DNA of 64,000 bases from Ktedonosporobacter rubrisoli (GCF_004208415.1 NZ_CP035758.1:1612001-1676000); one strand, 5' to 3'. Counted from the first letter of the stretch, positions 15,469 to 24,789 are shown. Notes: generated from the letters alone by a model not told the origin. Translations and numbers: made by a program.

Positions 15469-18023
15469 AGATTCTTACTTTCTAGAAAGGGAAAAGATGA
15501 GATGTTCTGCTGATGGTTATGGATTGGAAGCGTAAAGTGGAAGGTACTGCCTTTCCCTTTGTGGCTCTCTAACCATAGATGACCACCGTGCCTCTCGATA
15601 ATCGTGCGCGTAATATAGAGGCCTATGCCAAGGCCTGGATAGGTCTTTCCCTGTAAATCGCTCACCTGATAGAAGCGCTCAAAGATGCGCTCATGGTATT
15701 CTTCGGCAATCCCGATGCCAAAATCCTTGACAGCAACCTCTACCTGTTGCTGATTTTTAGCCACATGGACAATAACCGAATCCGCCTGAGGCGAGTATTT
15801 TGTAGCATTGGTGAGCAGATTAATGAGCACCTGTTCTAGCCTATCGCGATCTCCATAAATCCGGGTCAGGGCCTTGCCCTGAATGGAGAGCTGGTGTTTA
15901 CAAGTGGCCTGAACGTTTTCTACTGTCTCTAGCACCAGGGCATCGAAATCAAACAGCGTTTCGCGGAAGCTAAGGACGCCAGCCTGAATCTTAGACATAT
16001 CGAGCAGATCGCCGATCAGGCTTTTTAGTTTTTGAATCTGTGTATCCATGCGATTGAGGAAAAGAAGCGTCTGATTATCTCCCTGCTGCTGCTTCAAGCG
16101 CCTTTGTAAGACCTGTGTAAAGCCCTGGAGGCTGGTGACAGGGGTTTTAAGCTCGTGGCTGGCCATACTGATAAAGGCGTTCTTGCGCTCTTCTAGCTGC
16201 TTTTGCTCTTCGATATCAGTGCTGGCCCCAATCCACATGGTAGTGTTTGTCTCGGTAACGCGCAGGGGAACGGCCCGCGTGATGTGCCAGAGATAGATCC
16301 CATCGGCGCGGCGAAAACGCTGCTCGCAGTAAAAAGACTCTTTGCTCTCCATCGAATGCTGCCAGCGCTTAAGATGTTCTTCGATGTCATCTGGATGAAT
16401 GGCTCGTGTCCAGCCCCAGCCTAGTAATTCTGGGTAGGAAAGGCCTGTAAAGCTCACCCACTGGGGATTAAGATATTCGATGCTTCCATCTAGCCGGGCC
16501 GTAAAGATTTTCTGGGGCATCGACTCGGCAATGAAGCGTAAGCGCGCCTCACTTTCACGCAAGGCCTCTTCGGCCAGCTTACGATCTGTTATATCGCGCA
16601 TATTGCACTGTATGACCTCATGGCCATTGGCCTGATACAGATTGCTAACAAACTCGACGTAGCGCCGCTGTCCATCCTTTGTCTGTAAGGGCAAAGTGTC
16701 ATAGTGGATAAACTGTTTAGCGCGTAATTCATGAATGATCTTTAAGGCATTTTCTCGATCAGGGAACAGGCCCATGTGCCAGATTTTCTTGCCTATGAGC
16801 TGCTCACGCGTATACTTTAGCAGCTCAGCCAGGCAGGGGTTGGCATCGGCGATGGTACAGGTGAGCGGATCGACAATGAGTATGCCGTCTGTTGAAGCTT
16901 CAAACAGGCGACGATAGCGATTTTCGGAGATACGTAAGCGTTCTTCAGCTGACTGGCGTTCTGTTATCTCGTACTCTAGCGAGTTGGCTTTCTGCTGCAA
17001 ATGCGTGATGGCGCGCAGGCGTTCGTCTGGATCGGTGAGCAGGCTATAGCTCTCGTCGGGAAGCACATGGGAGTGCTGCTGGCAAATCTCGTCGAACTTT
17101 TCGCTAACTGCCTTGTTAGAAAAATTGCGAATCGAGTAAGCGCAGAAGAGCGAGAAGTTCTGTTCTTTGTCGTGGAGATCGTTCCAGAGCTGTTCGAGGC
17201 GAATGGCTGCGTTCTGCTTTCCTTCTACCCACAAAAGCTCGACCATTTCTCCAAAAATGCGCAGGCCTTGTTCGCTGCGGTTCGCGCGCGCGAGAATGCG
17301 CTCGATTGTAGTCAGGAAGCGCTGCGTATCAGGCGTCCCATTGAGCATAAATTGGGTGAGTACTTGACTCGCATCCATGGCTATATAACTGTTATCCTTA
17401 AAGGCGCTTGTAAGATCAATTCCTTGCGCATGCAAGCGTTTGGCCAGGCTGGCCAGGTGGGGCGACGTGGCGATAACGATACAGGGCTGGCCCGCTTTAA
17501 GCCCTGTGCCGATAAACTTGCTCAACGAATCCAGCATAAAATCGTCATGCGTGTAAAACTGCACAAAGTGTCTTGCTTCCTTGATTTGGTGCCAGACCGG
17601 GATTGTTTGCTTCTGTTCAGTGATATCATGAAAGCTGCTAACAATAGCTTCAACTCCCGGTACTGCCAACAAATTCGTTATATTGGCTTCGAACCAGCGC
17701 CATGAGCCATTTCTCGTGCGCAAGCGCAGTTCTGTACTCAGGTATTTGCCGGGTGCATGTTCTATGTCTGTTAGCAGACTTTGCAATCCCTCAAGATCAG
17801 CGGGGTTCACAAGCGCAGAGAGGGAACTTCCTATGATTTCTTCTGGCATAAAGTCCAGCAGGGAGGCAATAGAAGGGCTGGTATAAGTTACCAATCCTTC
17901 AGCGTTAAGAAGCATGCTGAGGTCCGGCTTGCTCCCAACTGTAGAGTGCGCCAGCTGGCCGCGCTGCTTCGCAATTTCTTCATCATGAAGATTTATCTGA
18001 GCCCTGTTTGAGATGATAGCCAT
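15465..18023 (-). CDS. MEDS/PAS-domain histidine kinase, soluble
   Basis: An 852-residue sensor kinase with no membrane span. Order: PAS about 33-138; MEDS (DcmR-like sensory) domain about 145-325, containing FVQFYTHDDFMLDSLSKFIG and RIFGEMVELLW; PAS about 370-490; PAS with PAC about 505-620; HisKA with FISMASHELKTPVTSL; and HATPase with NLLTNATKYSP, DFGIGI and GLGIGLYITR. MEDS domains are linked to one-carbon and hydrocarbon sensing and may bind a small ligand. A GTG at 18047 is in frame, but the ATG at 18023 after AAAGGT is preferred. It overlaps its response regulator by 4 bp. Confidence 0.9.
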   Translation of the reverse strand: MAIISNRAQINLHDEEIAKQRGQLAHSTVGSKPDLSMLLNAEGLVTYTSPSIASLLDFMPEEIIGSSLSALVNPADLEGLQSLLTDIEHAPGKYLSTELRLRTRNGSWRWFEANITNLLAVPGVEAIVSSFHDITEQKQTIPVWHQIKEARHFVQFYTHDDFMLDSLSKFIGTGLKAGQPCIVIATSPHLASLAKRLHAQGIDLTSAFKDNSYIAMDASQVLTQFMLNGTPDTQRFLTTIERILARANRSEQGLRIFGEMVELLWVEGKQNAAIRLEQLWNDLHDKEQNFSLFCAYSIRNFSNKAVSEKFDEICQQHSHVLPDESYSLLTDPDERLRAITHLQQKANSLEYEITERQSAEERLRISENRYRRLFEASTDGILIVDPLTCTIADANPCLAELLKYTREQLIGKKIWHMGLFPDRENALKIIHELRAKQFIHYDTLPLQTKDGQRRYVEFVSNLYQANGHEVIQCNMRDITDRKLAEEALRESEARLRFIAESMPQKIFTARLDGSIEYLNPQWVSFTGLSYPELLGWGWTRAIHPDDIEEHLKRWQHSMESKESFYCEQRFRRADGIYLWHITRAVPLRVTETNTTMWIGASTDIEEQKQLEERKNAFISMASHELKTPVTSLQGFTQVLQRRLKQQQGDNQTLLFLNRMDTQIQKLKSLIGDLLDMSKIQAGVLSFRETLFDFDALVLETVENVQATCKHQLSIQGKALTRIYGDRDRLEQVLINLLTNATKYSPQADSVIVHVAKNQQQVEVAVKDFGIGIAEEYHERIFERFYQVSDLQGKTYPGLGIGLYITRTIIERHGGHLWLESHKGKGSTFHFTLPIHNHQQNISSFPFLESKNL

Positions 18024-18637
18024 TTTAGCCAGACCTTTACTTCCCACTGCTATCTTTAGATAAATTAACGCAGATTTATCAATGTTTGACGAGCGCCGTA
18101 GATTTGCTTATGAATAAGGCAGTGACTGCTTCTATTTAGTGTCACGAATCAAAATACCTCAGCGTTTCATTTGCCGCCTGTGTGTAATTCAAAAATATCT
18201 ATTTAATAGAATTTGCTTTGGGCTGCTGAAATCCTTAGCAATCGGCTTGTTCCTTCGCCTATATACCCATTGAGTTGTTGCTTTTTTCGTGCTTATCTGC
18301 AAGAAACCATTCACGGCAAAACCGGTCTCATTTCCATCACGTCTAGAAACGCAAATCGGAGACAGGTATAGCGCAATCAATGCGAAAAATACTTGCCTGA
18401 CGGCATGTTTTATCTTTGCGACTTACAAGATAGGCCGATTATGCCTGGCAAGCTAGCTTTCTGTATTTGCTGTTAGAACGCTAATATTGAGTAATTGAAT
18501 CATTGAAGATATGAAAAAATACAAAGTTTGAATCGTGTATTTCAACAAAATAAGTTATATAGACTTATCATGAGATAAATTTGATAAATTTGTATATTCG
18601 ATATGGCCATGTGTTATCCTGATCAGGAGAGTGTACC
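18024..18637. other. AT-rich gap upstream of the toxin gene
   Basis: About 610 bp, distinctly AT-rich toward 18470-18620, with no gene I can support. A 63-codon minus frame at 18189-18380 has no family resemblance. No antitoxin-like frame is visible on either strand. Confidence 0.5.
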
Positions 18638-18973
18638 TTGACAAACATAATAGGCCCTAGAAAGGTTATCATTTACCGAGATAGGTGCGGGAGAGAGCCA
18701 TTTACTATATGGCTAAAATCTATAAAAAACCCAAAAAGTAGTAAACGCATTTGGATGCGCTTACATAAACTGGAGAAGGGGATCTATGGGGACTGTAAGC
18801 AAGTGGGGGAAGGGGTAATCGAGCAACGAATTTTTTATGGCCCCGGTTATAGAGTGTATTTTGCGGAGGATGGAAATAATATAGTTGTTTTGTTGGGAGG
18901 TAACAAGAATAGTCAGCAAAATGACATTGAACGGGCCAGGGATTATTGGAAAGCTTATAAGGGCTGTAGATAA
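18638..18973 (+). CDS. RelE/HigB-type toxin (Gp49 family), apparently without antitoxin
   Basis: A 111-residue protein of the addiction-module killer/Gp49 type. These are ribosome-dependent mRNA interferases. The family signature is clear: FTIWLKSIKNPKSSKRIWMR, GIYGDCKQVGEGVIEQRIFY, GPGYRVYFAEDG and VVLLGGNKNSQQNDIERARD. The start is TTG, with AGGAGAG (18625-18631) 6 nt upstream. Codon use is AT-rich compared with the neighbours, and it sits in AT-rich DNA, which suggests horizontal arrival. The cognate HTH antitoxin usually follows directly; here only 125 bp of non-coding DNA follows, so the toxin is orphaned or inactive. Confidence 0.85.
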   Translation: MTNIIGPRKVIIYRDRCGREPFTIWLKSIKNPKSSKRIWMRLHKLEKGIYGDCKQVGEGVIEQRIFYGPGYRVYFAEDGNNIVVLLGGNKNSQQNDIERARDYWKAYKGCR

Positions 18974-19036
18974 TATATTATAGTACACTTGGATAAATTT
19001 ATTGTGTTTGTGTTCAAATTATAAAACCGCATCAAA

Positions 19037-19077
19037 AGCCTTCTTATCGGGAAAGAACAATTTCCTGATAAGAGGCT
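19037..19077 (-). terminator. Hairpin terminator of MerR gene
   Basis: A stem of CTTATCGGGAAA (19043-19054) with TTTCCTGATAAG (19061-19072), one G-U pair, extended by AGCC (19037-19040) with GGCT (19074-19077), loop of 6. On the minus strand it ends GGCTTTTG, a short U-run, just after the MerR stop codon. It would also serve the converging toxin gene. Confidence 0.6.
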
Positions 19078-19098
19078 ACCGGCGCTTGGTTCAACTTT

Positions 19099-19521
19099 TT
19101 AGCAGCGCGTAGAGAGGGACGAAACCGTCTCCTGGGCTTTGTGTTCCTGCTCCTGCCGCACTTCGCGTTCCTGGTAATGAGCGATTTTTTTGTGCAGCGC
19201 GGCCATATGCTGTTCTAGCTCCTTCATCTGCTCTTCCAGGCAGTGCTGGTGTTCCTCTAGCAGCATGCGGCGCTGGGTGACGGTTGAGGGACCTTGCCGG
19301 CGCAACTCGGAGAAGTGGATCATGCGTGCGATGGACATGCCTGTCTTGCGCAATCTGATCAGTAGCCTGATCCATTCAATATCGTTCTGCGTATAACGCC
19401 GGTGCCCGTTATCAGCACGGTTCACGCGCTCTATGAGCCCGATACGCTCGTAGTAGCGCAACGTATCTATGCTCAGGCCCGTTTCTGTGGAGACCTGTTG
19501 GATTGTCAAGGTTGTTTCCAT
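19099..19521 (-). CDS. MerR family transcriptional regulator
   Basis: A 140-residue MerR protein. The N-terminal winged HTH reads LTIQQVSTETGLSIDTLRYYERIGLI, then RRYTQNDIEWIRLLIRLRKTG. A long coiled-coil dimer helix rich in Glu and Gln runs from about 75 to 125, and the tail is short with a single Cys near the end. It belongs to the AdhR/YhdM-like branch, which often controls oxidoreductases or its own gene. A longer open frame to 19635 is unlikely: the promoter dyad lies inside it, and the ATG at 19521 is where the leaderless transcript should start. Confidence 0.88.
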   Translation of the reverse strand: METTLTIQQVSTETGLSIDTLRYYERIGLIERVNRADNGHRRYTQNDIEWIRLLIRLRKTGMSIARMIHFSELRRQGPSTVTQRRMLLEEHQHCLEEQMKELEQHMAALHKKIAHYQEREVRQEQEHKAQETVSSLSTRC

Positions 19522-19527
19522 GTCTAC

Positions 19528-19556
19528 AATATAACCTGGAGGAGACTCCAGGTCAA
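19528..19556 (-). promoter_or_regulatory. MerR autoregulated promoter with perfect dyad
   Basis: On minus, TTGACC and TATATT (17-bp spacer; TATTGT gives the 19-bp spacing common for MerR) enclose a perfect 8-bp inverted repeat, ACCTGGAG / CTCCAGGT with 4-nt centre (plus 19534-19553). This is the standard MerR operator position. The -10 ends 6 nt before the ATG, so the mRNA would be leaderless. Confidence 0.65.
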
Positions 19557-19634
19557 GAGGTTGCAAGGATAGCGCTAAATTAGGGTCTGATGAGATAAGT
19601 TGATAACACGAGAACAAAAAGTGATTCAGGGGCA

Positions 19635-20567
19635 TTAGTAGAAGCGTTGGGCAGGATTGAGAATAGGACCTTGCCGTATTTTGTAAAGGGCCTCAACGAA
19701 CTCTTCCTGGTCAGCATGCTTAATGGCGAAATGGAGCCCGCCAAATTCGCGCGCTTCCCAGTACCGCTCTATCCGGTAAAGCAAATTTGGGGAGGGCCTG
19801 TGACTTTGAGCTTGATAGGCCTCGATGACTGCCAGCGTGAAGGGTTTCCCAAGATGGAGTAATGCGGCAAAATCGAGCGCGGGATCGGCAATGATGGCAT
19901 CTTCAAAATCTAGAATACCCGCAATAGCAGAATAATCTTTATCGACAAGGATATTTTCGTACCACAGATCTCCATGGCAGAGACAGGATGGGCTCTGACG
20001 CAGAGCGCTATCGTTAAGAAACTTATCCCACCAGCGCTCTACTTGCGAATATTCTGTGCCTGGAAGCATGGCGTGAAGCTCCGGAAGTACCGCAGCGCAT
20101 AGGCGCTCCTGCCGCTGCCAGAAAGCACGAGGGCCGGGAAGCTCCGGTATTTGTATCTCTGCGGGAGAAATAGCGTGCAAAGAGCAAAGAAACTTCGCGC
20201 AAGATGTGGCGAGTGAGGATTGAGTTTTTTCGCTGAGTAGTTGTGGCTGGAGCACTGCGCCTTTGAGCTTCGGATAGCCAATAACTCCAAAGGGGAAGTG
20301 CTGGCCAGGAGCTACATACCACTGAGGAAAAGGCACGGCCACGGGAAGCTTGCCCTGAAGAAAAGGTAAAAGCTTAGCTTCTTTGGCCTGCCCCTCTGCT
20401 GCATCCTGATTTCTGGCAAGGCGTAAAACCACACCCTGCGAAGTTTCGAGGACAAGGCTGCTAAAGCCTGAGCCCAAGAGGTAAAGCTGTCCGCTTATTT
20501 CTAGCTGGGGCAGGATGAATTGAAGTTCACTCCTGATCTGCTCTAGAGCGCTTGCGTCGTACGTCAC
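19635..20567 (-). CDS. Aminoglycoside phosphotransferase-like (APH family) kinase
   Basis: A 310-residue protein with the APH/choline-kinase fold, transferring the gamma-phosphate of ATP to a small hydroxylated molecule. The Brenner loop reads LCHGDLWYENILV with D200 as base and N205 for metal, and ILDFEDAIIADPALDFA supplies the DFE equivalent (D220). The nucleotide loop is LLGSGFSSLVLE. Many relatives are fructosamine or other metabolite kinases, so resistance is not implied. The start is GTG at 20567 after GAGAGGA. It runs toward MerR, but MerR has its own promoter in the 113-bp gap. Confidence 0.85.
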   Translation of the reverse strand: MTYDASALEQIRSELQFILPQLEISGQLYLLGSGFSSLVLETSQGVVLRLARNQDAAEGQAKEAKLLPFLQGKLPVAVPFPQWYVAPGQHFPFGVIGYPKLKGAVLQPQLLSEKTQSSLATSCAKFLCSLHAISPAEIQIPELPGPRAFWQRQERLCAAVLPELHAMLPGTEYSQVERWWDKFLNDSALRQSPSCLCHGDLWYENILVDKDYSAIAGILDFEDAIIADPALDFAALLHLGKPFTLAVIEAYQAQSHRPSPNLLYRIERYWEAREFGGLHFAIKHADQEEFVEALYKIRQGPILNPAQRFY

Positions 20568-20840
20568 AAATTAGTCCTCTCGTTTTCTTTTCGTAAAATT
20601 GCGACAAGGATTTCAATGCATATCCTTGCTCGGCTACATGAGTGAAATCGGCGAAACTCTATCTTTGTTTCGTCCTGTGTGAAGTATATGTCATAACGCT
20701 TTGTTGGGATATTGAGCTAGTTGGTAAGCGCAGCAATGAGCAAGGCTACCCTTGTATTATAGTTCACCATTGGGGCTATGCTTGCGGCCCGGCCTGGCAT
20801 TGGCGGAATTTATTTAAGCAAGATGCACGTAAAAATAAGT

Positions 20841-20883
20841 AAGGAGATTTTATGGCTATAGATTTAGAAGAGTTTATGCTATA
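20841..20883 (+). other. Ten-codon open frame with perfect ribosome site
   Basis: AAGGAG (20841-20846) lies 4 nt before an ATG (20851) that opens a 10-codon frame, MAIDLEEFML, closed by TAA at 20881. Its end overlaps the TATAAT box of the next gene. It may be a leader peptide, the truncated start of a lost gene, or chance. The rest of the 20568-20926 gap shows nothing else. Confidence 0.3.
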
Positions 20884-20885
20884 AT
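20877..20885 (+). promoter_or_regulatory. Extended -10 promoter
   Basis: TG, one base, then consensus TATAAT (20880-20885), about 42 nt before the ATG of the next gene. There is no good -35, as is usual for extended -10 promoters. Confidence 0.5.
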
Positions 20886-20926
20886 AATGGGGTATTATTG
20901 TTGATTTTAATTACTTGGAGCGAAGA

Positions 20927-21763
20927 ATGAGCGAAGATAAGCTGTATAAATTAGCTTTACGCCTTGCCGACAAACCGCGTAAATCAGAACTAAAAGAACC
21001 GCAAATTCTGATAGGGAGCTTACCGGAACTACAAATCCCCGTGCCAATTCCTGCAGGAAGCGAGCTGCTTGGCACCGTTATTTATGGTCCCCGAGCTCTG
21101 GAGATTTTGCTGGATGTGCCTCTCGCGGCTCAAGAGGCGCTGGCTTTTTATCGGCGCGAGCTTGTTGCCGAGAGCTGGCAAACGCGAGAAGATGAGTTGC
21201 CCAAAAGAGGCGGATTTTCACATAGTACGCCTTCCAGCTTTATCAATGAGGGCTTTTCGCATAATTCCGGGCTGGTCCTTGATGTGCATGTTGGGCGTGA
21301 AGTCAAAGGCGTCTCGCATGTAAGTTTAAATTTGGGCGAGAGAGCACCGTCTCAGCGGCGCAGGCGCAATCCAATGCATGATGAAATGTTTAGACTCCTA
21401 CCTTCGCTTGTGCCGCCCGCTGGCGCCTCTCAATCTGGCAGCGGCGGCAGCTTTGGCAGTGACCAGGTAAGTACCAGGGCGACTCTAGAACTGCAAGAAG
21501 AAGCGCAGCTTGCCGATCTGCTAAAGCACTACACAGATCAATTGGAACGGGCCGGCTGGAAGCGACTCGATGGCGAGCTATTAGTCCATACCGCCTGGAC
21601 GGCCTGGAACTTTCAGGATAAGGAAAGCGAAGAATGGTTTGCCACGTTTTATATGTTCAGGATACCAGTCGAAAAGAGACGCTATCAACTGGAGCTAAGT
21701 GCGGAGGTGAAGGATATTGATTCTAGAAATCCTGGCTGGTCTACCAGTACCTGGCGGGCTTGA
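20927..21763 (+). CDS. Conserved-looking protein of unknown function with a duplicated domain
   Basis: A 278-residue soluble protein that I do not recognise. It contains two copies of one unit. The first (about 28-135) has a PVPIPAGSELLG start, then AAQEALAFYRRELVAESWQ. The second (about 165-270) has LVPPAGASQSG, then LADLLKHYTDQLERAGWKR. Each has a Pro-rich turn, strands with Leu/Ile, a helix ending in a Trp-containing strand and a final strand pair. An RRRRNP linker joins them. There is no signal peptide or membrane span. A TTG at 20915 is in frame, but GGAG sits 6 nt before the ATG at 20927. Confidence 0.7.
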   Translation: MSEDKLYKLALRLADKPRKSELKEPQILIGSLPELQIPVPIPAGSELLGTVIYGPRALEILLDVPLAAQEALAFYRRELVAESWQTREDELPKRGGFSHSTPSSFINEGFSHNSGLVLDVHVGREVKGVSHVSLNLGERAPSQRRRRNPMHDEMFRLLPSLVPPAGASQSGSGGSFGSDQVSTRATLELQEEAQLADLLKHYTDQLERAGWKRLDGELLVHTAWTAWNFQDKESEEWFATFYMFRIPVEKRRYQLELSAEVKDIDSRNPGWSTSTWRA

Positions 21764-21826
21764 ACCTGTGAGACTAATTTTCAAAGTTTTGCCTGTCGAG
21801 CAGACATTGTTAGGCCAATTAGCAGG

Positions 21827-21856
21827 GATGGCAGGTCAGCGAACTGGCCCGCCATC
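21827..21856. terminator. Hairpin between convergent genes
   Basis: A 13-bp imperfect stem (21827-21839 with 21844-21856; one mismatch, one G-U) around a CGAA tetraloop, followed by TTCTCTGTTC. It lies between the ends of the duplicated-domain gene and the YhfX-like gene. Confidence 0.5.
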
Positions 21857-21904
21857 TTCTCTGTTCAAATTACTGCATAACGCTGTTAGTTTGATGCTGC
21901 TCGA

Positions 21905-23158
21905 CTATACATAGCTGGCGCTCAAGGATTTGATATCCGCAAGCACTCGCTCAGGCGCTATAGGGTTAAACTGTTCGTCAAGGGCGTTATTGGCGTGGTC
22001 GAAGAGATAGTGGACCTTCAGCTCGCGCTTGCCCGAGAGGCCCGAGATGAGGGCGATATAGGAGCGCGTCATCTGCATCTGCGTGCGGTAACAGAATAGC
22101 GCCGTATCTCCCACTTTGCAGCGCTCGCCAGGCTGCAGCACCATATGATAATCGATGATCTGCTCAATCTCGTGCAGATATTCTACTTGATTGTGGCGCG
22201 CCTCTTCCCAGCTAGAACCGACAAGTGCATTAATCGTGCCAAGATAGCCATCATGGAAAATGCCACCGCCATAGGCATAGGCCCGGCCGCCGAAATGGTG
22301 CGAGATCTCCGTCACGTAAGCGTAAGCAGGGCGCTCGGGAAGCGAGCCGTTGAAGGCGTGGTTAGGAGTTGTGCCCAGCAAACCGTGTCCCGGCTCTACA
22401 TGTGTGGCACCATGTTGGGCCAGGAGCGGCATCGTAATACTTGAGGTATTGCCGGGCGCATTGATCTGTTTCACCTCAATGCCAAGCTGGCGCAAGGTCG
22501 CGGCAGCCCGCTGTACTGTATGCATATTGGGCGAGACTTCCATCTTTTCCCCGGGTTTATGATTATATACAACGCAAGGGAAGGCTGTCACCCCGACCAG
22601 GCGCACATGCGAGAATTGGGCCAGCGCCTGCACAATTGCGGGTATCTCTTGCTCGGCAAAGCCACCTTCCTGGCCATCGAAGAAGAGATCCCCAGGAGCA
22701 TAGACGCGCAGCATGAGATCCTGTACAATGCCCAGCTTGGCGGCTGCCTCATCGATCCAGCGCGCGTGCTCGACATTGTAGATAGTAATCACATCGGGGC
22801 GCAGGGCTAGCAAGGCAGGAATCATATGGCGTGGAAGCTGGTTCAAGTGTCCCATATGGCCCACCGGAAGATTAAAGCGTCGCGCCATCAACGAGCACAT
22901 CGCGTCAACTGCCACAATCTTGTCGAGTCCGTTGGCCAGCGCCAGCGCGCTTACATAAGGATTGCGATTGTATTGCTTGCTCATAAGATAGGTGGTCAGG
23001 CCGAGGCGATGCGCTTCGGCGGCCAGCACGCGAGCGTTATCAACAATCGTATCAAGATCGATGACCCAGGCGTTGGTTGGGATGCGACCGCTCTGATGAA
23101 GTTTGAGGGCAGTTTCAAGAAGCTGAGGATTGCGCTCGATCAGCCGCTGTAGATACAT
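21905..23158 (-). CDS. YhfX-type PLP-dependent enzyme (alanine racemase-like barrel)
   Basis: A 417-residue fold-type III PLP protein like E. coli YhfX. The N-terminal barrel opens with NAWVIDLDTIVDNARVLAAEA and carries the expected PLP lysine in YLMSKQYNRNP (K61), followed by a C-terminal domain with GGGIFHDGYLG and CKVGDTALFCYRTQM. Relatives racemise amino acids such as ornithine or lysine; the reaction of YhfX itself is not settled. GGAGG lies 6 nt before the ATG at 23158; an upstream start at 23182 is weaker. It follows the APC permease by 32 bp, so the pair likely imports and then epimerises one amino acid. Confidence 0.85.
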   Translation of the reverse strand: MYLQRLIERNPQLLETALKLHQSGRIPTNAWVIDLDTIVDNARVLAAEAHRLGLTTYLMSKQYNRNPYVSALALANGLDKIVAVDAMCSLMARRFNLPVGHMGHLNQLPRHMIPALLALRPDVITIYNVEHARWIDEAAAKLGIVQDLMLRVYAPGDLFFDGQEGGFAEQEIPAIVQALAQFSHVRLVGVTAFPCVVYNHKPGEKMEVSPNMHTVQRAAATLRQLGIEVKQINAPGNTSSITMPLLAQHGATHVEPGHGLLGTTPNHAFNGSLPERPAYAYVTEISHHFGGRAYAYGGGIFHDGYLGTINALVGSSWEEARHNQVEYLHEIEQIIDYHMVLQPGERCKVGDTALFCYRTQMQMTRSYIALISGLSGKRELKVHYLFDHANNALDEQFNPIAPERVLADIKSLSASYV

Positions 23159-23190
23159 AGAAAACCTCCGATTTATCATCAAGGGAACAG

Positions 23191-24648
23191 CTAGCTAGCA
23201 GTAACCTTTGTGTGCTCTTCGACGGGAGCTGCCTCTTCACTCATGGCTCGTCCCATCGCATCAAGCAATTCGGGACGGCGCCGCGCGATAAAGACGAGAT
23301 AGATCACGCCACAGGCGATCCAGAGCAGCATCAGATAAGGTACCAGGTTGTTAGGGTAAGCAGGAATGGGCCAGAGCTGGCCGTAGATTGGCAAAAGCAT
23401 GATCAGGCTGGCAAGTACCGGTAAAATGCCGTGGCGCACGATTGAGAATTCTTCACGATATTTGCGCCAATAGAAGGAGATCAAGGCAAGGTTAATCAGA
23501 ATATAGGTGATGACAATGCCGAGACCAAGAATAGAGCCAAAGAAGCCATAGGCTCCCAGGGGCGTCCAGAGCAAGCCGCCCAGCAGGGCCAGGACGAGGG
23601 CCAGTAACATATAAGCGCTATGGGCGACGACAGGATTGCCGTGCACTGTTGTCTGACTGAGGCTGCGCGGTAGAATGCCTTCGCGGCCCATGGCAAAGAG
23701 CACGCGGACTGTTGCGTTAATGCCGGAGACAAGATTGGCAAAGATACTGCTCAAAACTGTAAGCGAGACCAGCCAGATCAGGCCAGAACCCCAGAACTTC
23801 TGCGTAAGGGTCATCCAGGGTGTGCCATCGGCGACAAATGCGTTCATATGGCTCTGGCCAAAACCAAGCGTAGCCGCCCAGCTGGAGAGAACATAGAAGG
23901 TTCCAATGATTCCCACGGCCGTAAAGAGAGCGATAGGAATGCTGCGGCGCGCGTTCTGGGTTTCTTCGCCCAACGTGCCAGCCGATTCAAAACCCACGAA
24001 GAACATAATGCCCCAGAGCATACCGATGCCCAGACCCGAGATGCCGCCGCTGGCATTGGCGGGATTAAAGGGGGCTAGCGAGATGCCTTGCGCTCCACCT
24101 TTGCCAAGGATCGTACCGAAGAGGGCAAGCATGACGCCAACTTCAAGAGCCAGGAAAATGAGGGCCGTGGTGGCCGAACGACTTACCCCCAGGACACCGA
24201 TGCCCCAGACAATCACCGCGAAGATGATCGTGATGGCCCACCAGGGAATGGCTAGATTCCATTGCGTCTGGAAAAATTGGGCGGTGAGCTCACCAATGGC
24301 CGCCAGCAGCATTGGTCCGACCATCGCATAGGCAAAGACGAGAATCCAGCCCGAAAGAAAGCCTCCCCGTTTGCCAAAGCCGTGTGTATTGAACGTGTAG
24401 GCAAAACCGGCAGTTGGTATCTTCTGGGCAAATGCTCCAATTGCTGAAGCCACCAGCGCTGCAACCACGATGGCAAGCAATAGAGCAAAGGGCAGGGCAT
24501 AGCCCGCTCCGCTCGCCGCAGGCTGAGTATTAAAAAATACGCTGGTAGCTGGCCCCATAAAGGCCATTGCAAGCACTACCGCGCCGAGAACACTTATCGC
24601 ATCCTTGCGTAGCTGTCCAATCTTGTTAGACTGAGGTTTAATCGCCAT
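23191..24648 (-). CDS. APC superfamily amino acid permease
   Basis: A 485-residue transporter with about 12 membrane helices. The family marks are the first unwound helix with AFMGPATSVFFNTQPAASGAGY, the sixth-helix stretch GIMFFVGFESAGTLGEETQNARRSIPIA, and a C-terminal basic tail. APC proteins carry amino acids by cation symport or exchange. GGAGGAGGAATC precedes the ATG at 24648, and the longer frame to 24705 has no such site. It is the first gene of the permease/YhfX operon and is divided from the divergent ROK regulator by 420 bp of promoters and operators. Confidence 0.9.
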   Translation of the reverse strand: MAIKPQSNKIGQLRKDAISVLGAVVLAMAFMGPATSVFFNTQPAASGAGYALPFALLLAIVVAALVASAIGAFAQKIPTAGFAYTFNTHGFGKRGGFLSGWILVFAYAMVGPMLLAAIGELTAQFFQTQWNLAIPWWAITIIFAVIVWGIGVLGVSRSATTALIFLALEVGVMLALFGTILGKGGAQGISLAPFNPANASGGISGLGIGMLWGIMFFVGFESAGTLGEETQNARRSIPIALFTAVGIIGTFYVLSSWAATLGFGQSHMNAFVADGTPWMTLTQKFWGSGLIWLVSLTVLSSIFANLVSGINATVRVLFAMGREGILPRSLSQTTVHGNPVVAHSAYMLLALVLALLGGLLWTPLGAYGFFGSILGLGIVITYILINLALISFYWRKYREEFSIVRHGILPVLASLIMLLPIYGQLWPIPAYPNNLVPYLMLLWIACGVIYLVFIARRRPELLDAMGRAMSEEAAPVEEHTKVTAS

Positions 24649-24789
24649 GATTCCTCCTCCCAGGTGTGGGCTCTGAGACTGCCACATAGCAGATGCTATG
24701 CACATCTTTTACCAGCACTCAGCAAACAGGTGGGCGCTAAGGGCCGGAGTAACGCTAGTCTGACTGTGATTGCGTATAGCCTGGCTTAA

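Noticed and set aside
17001..17705. 234-codon plus frame within the MEDS kinase
   Set aside because: It is antisense to the well-supported MEDS domain.
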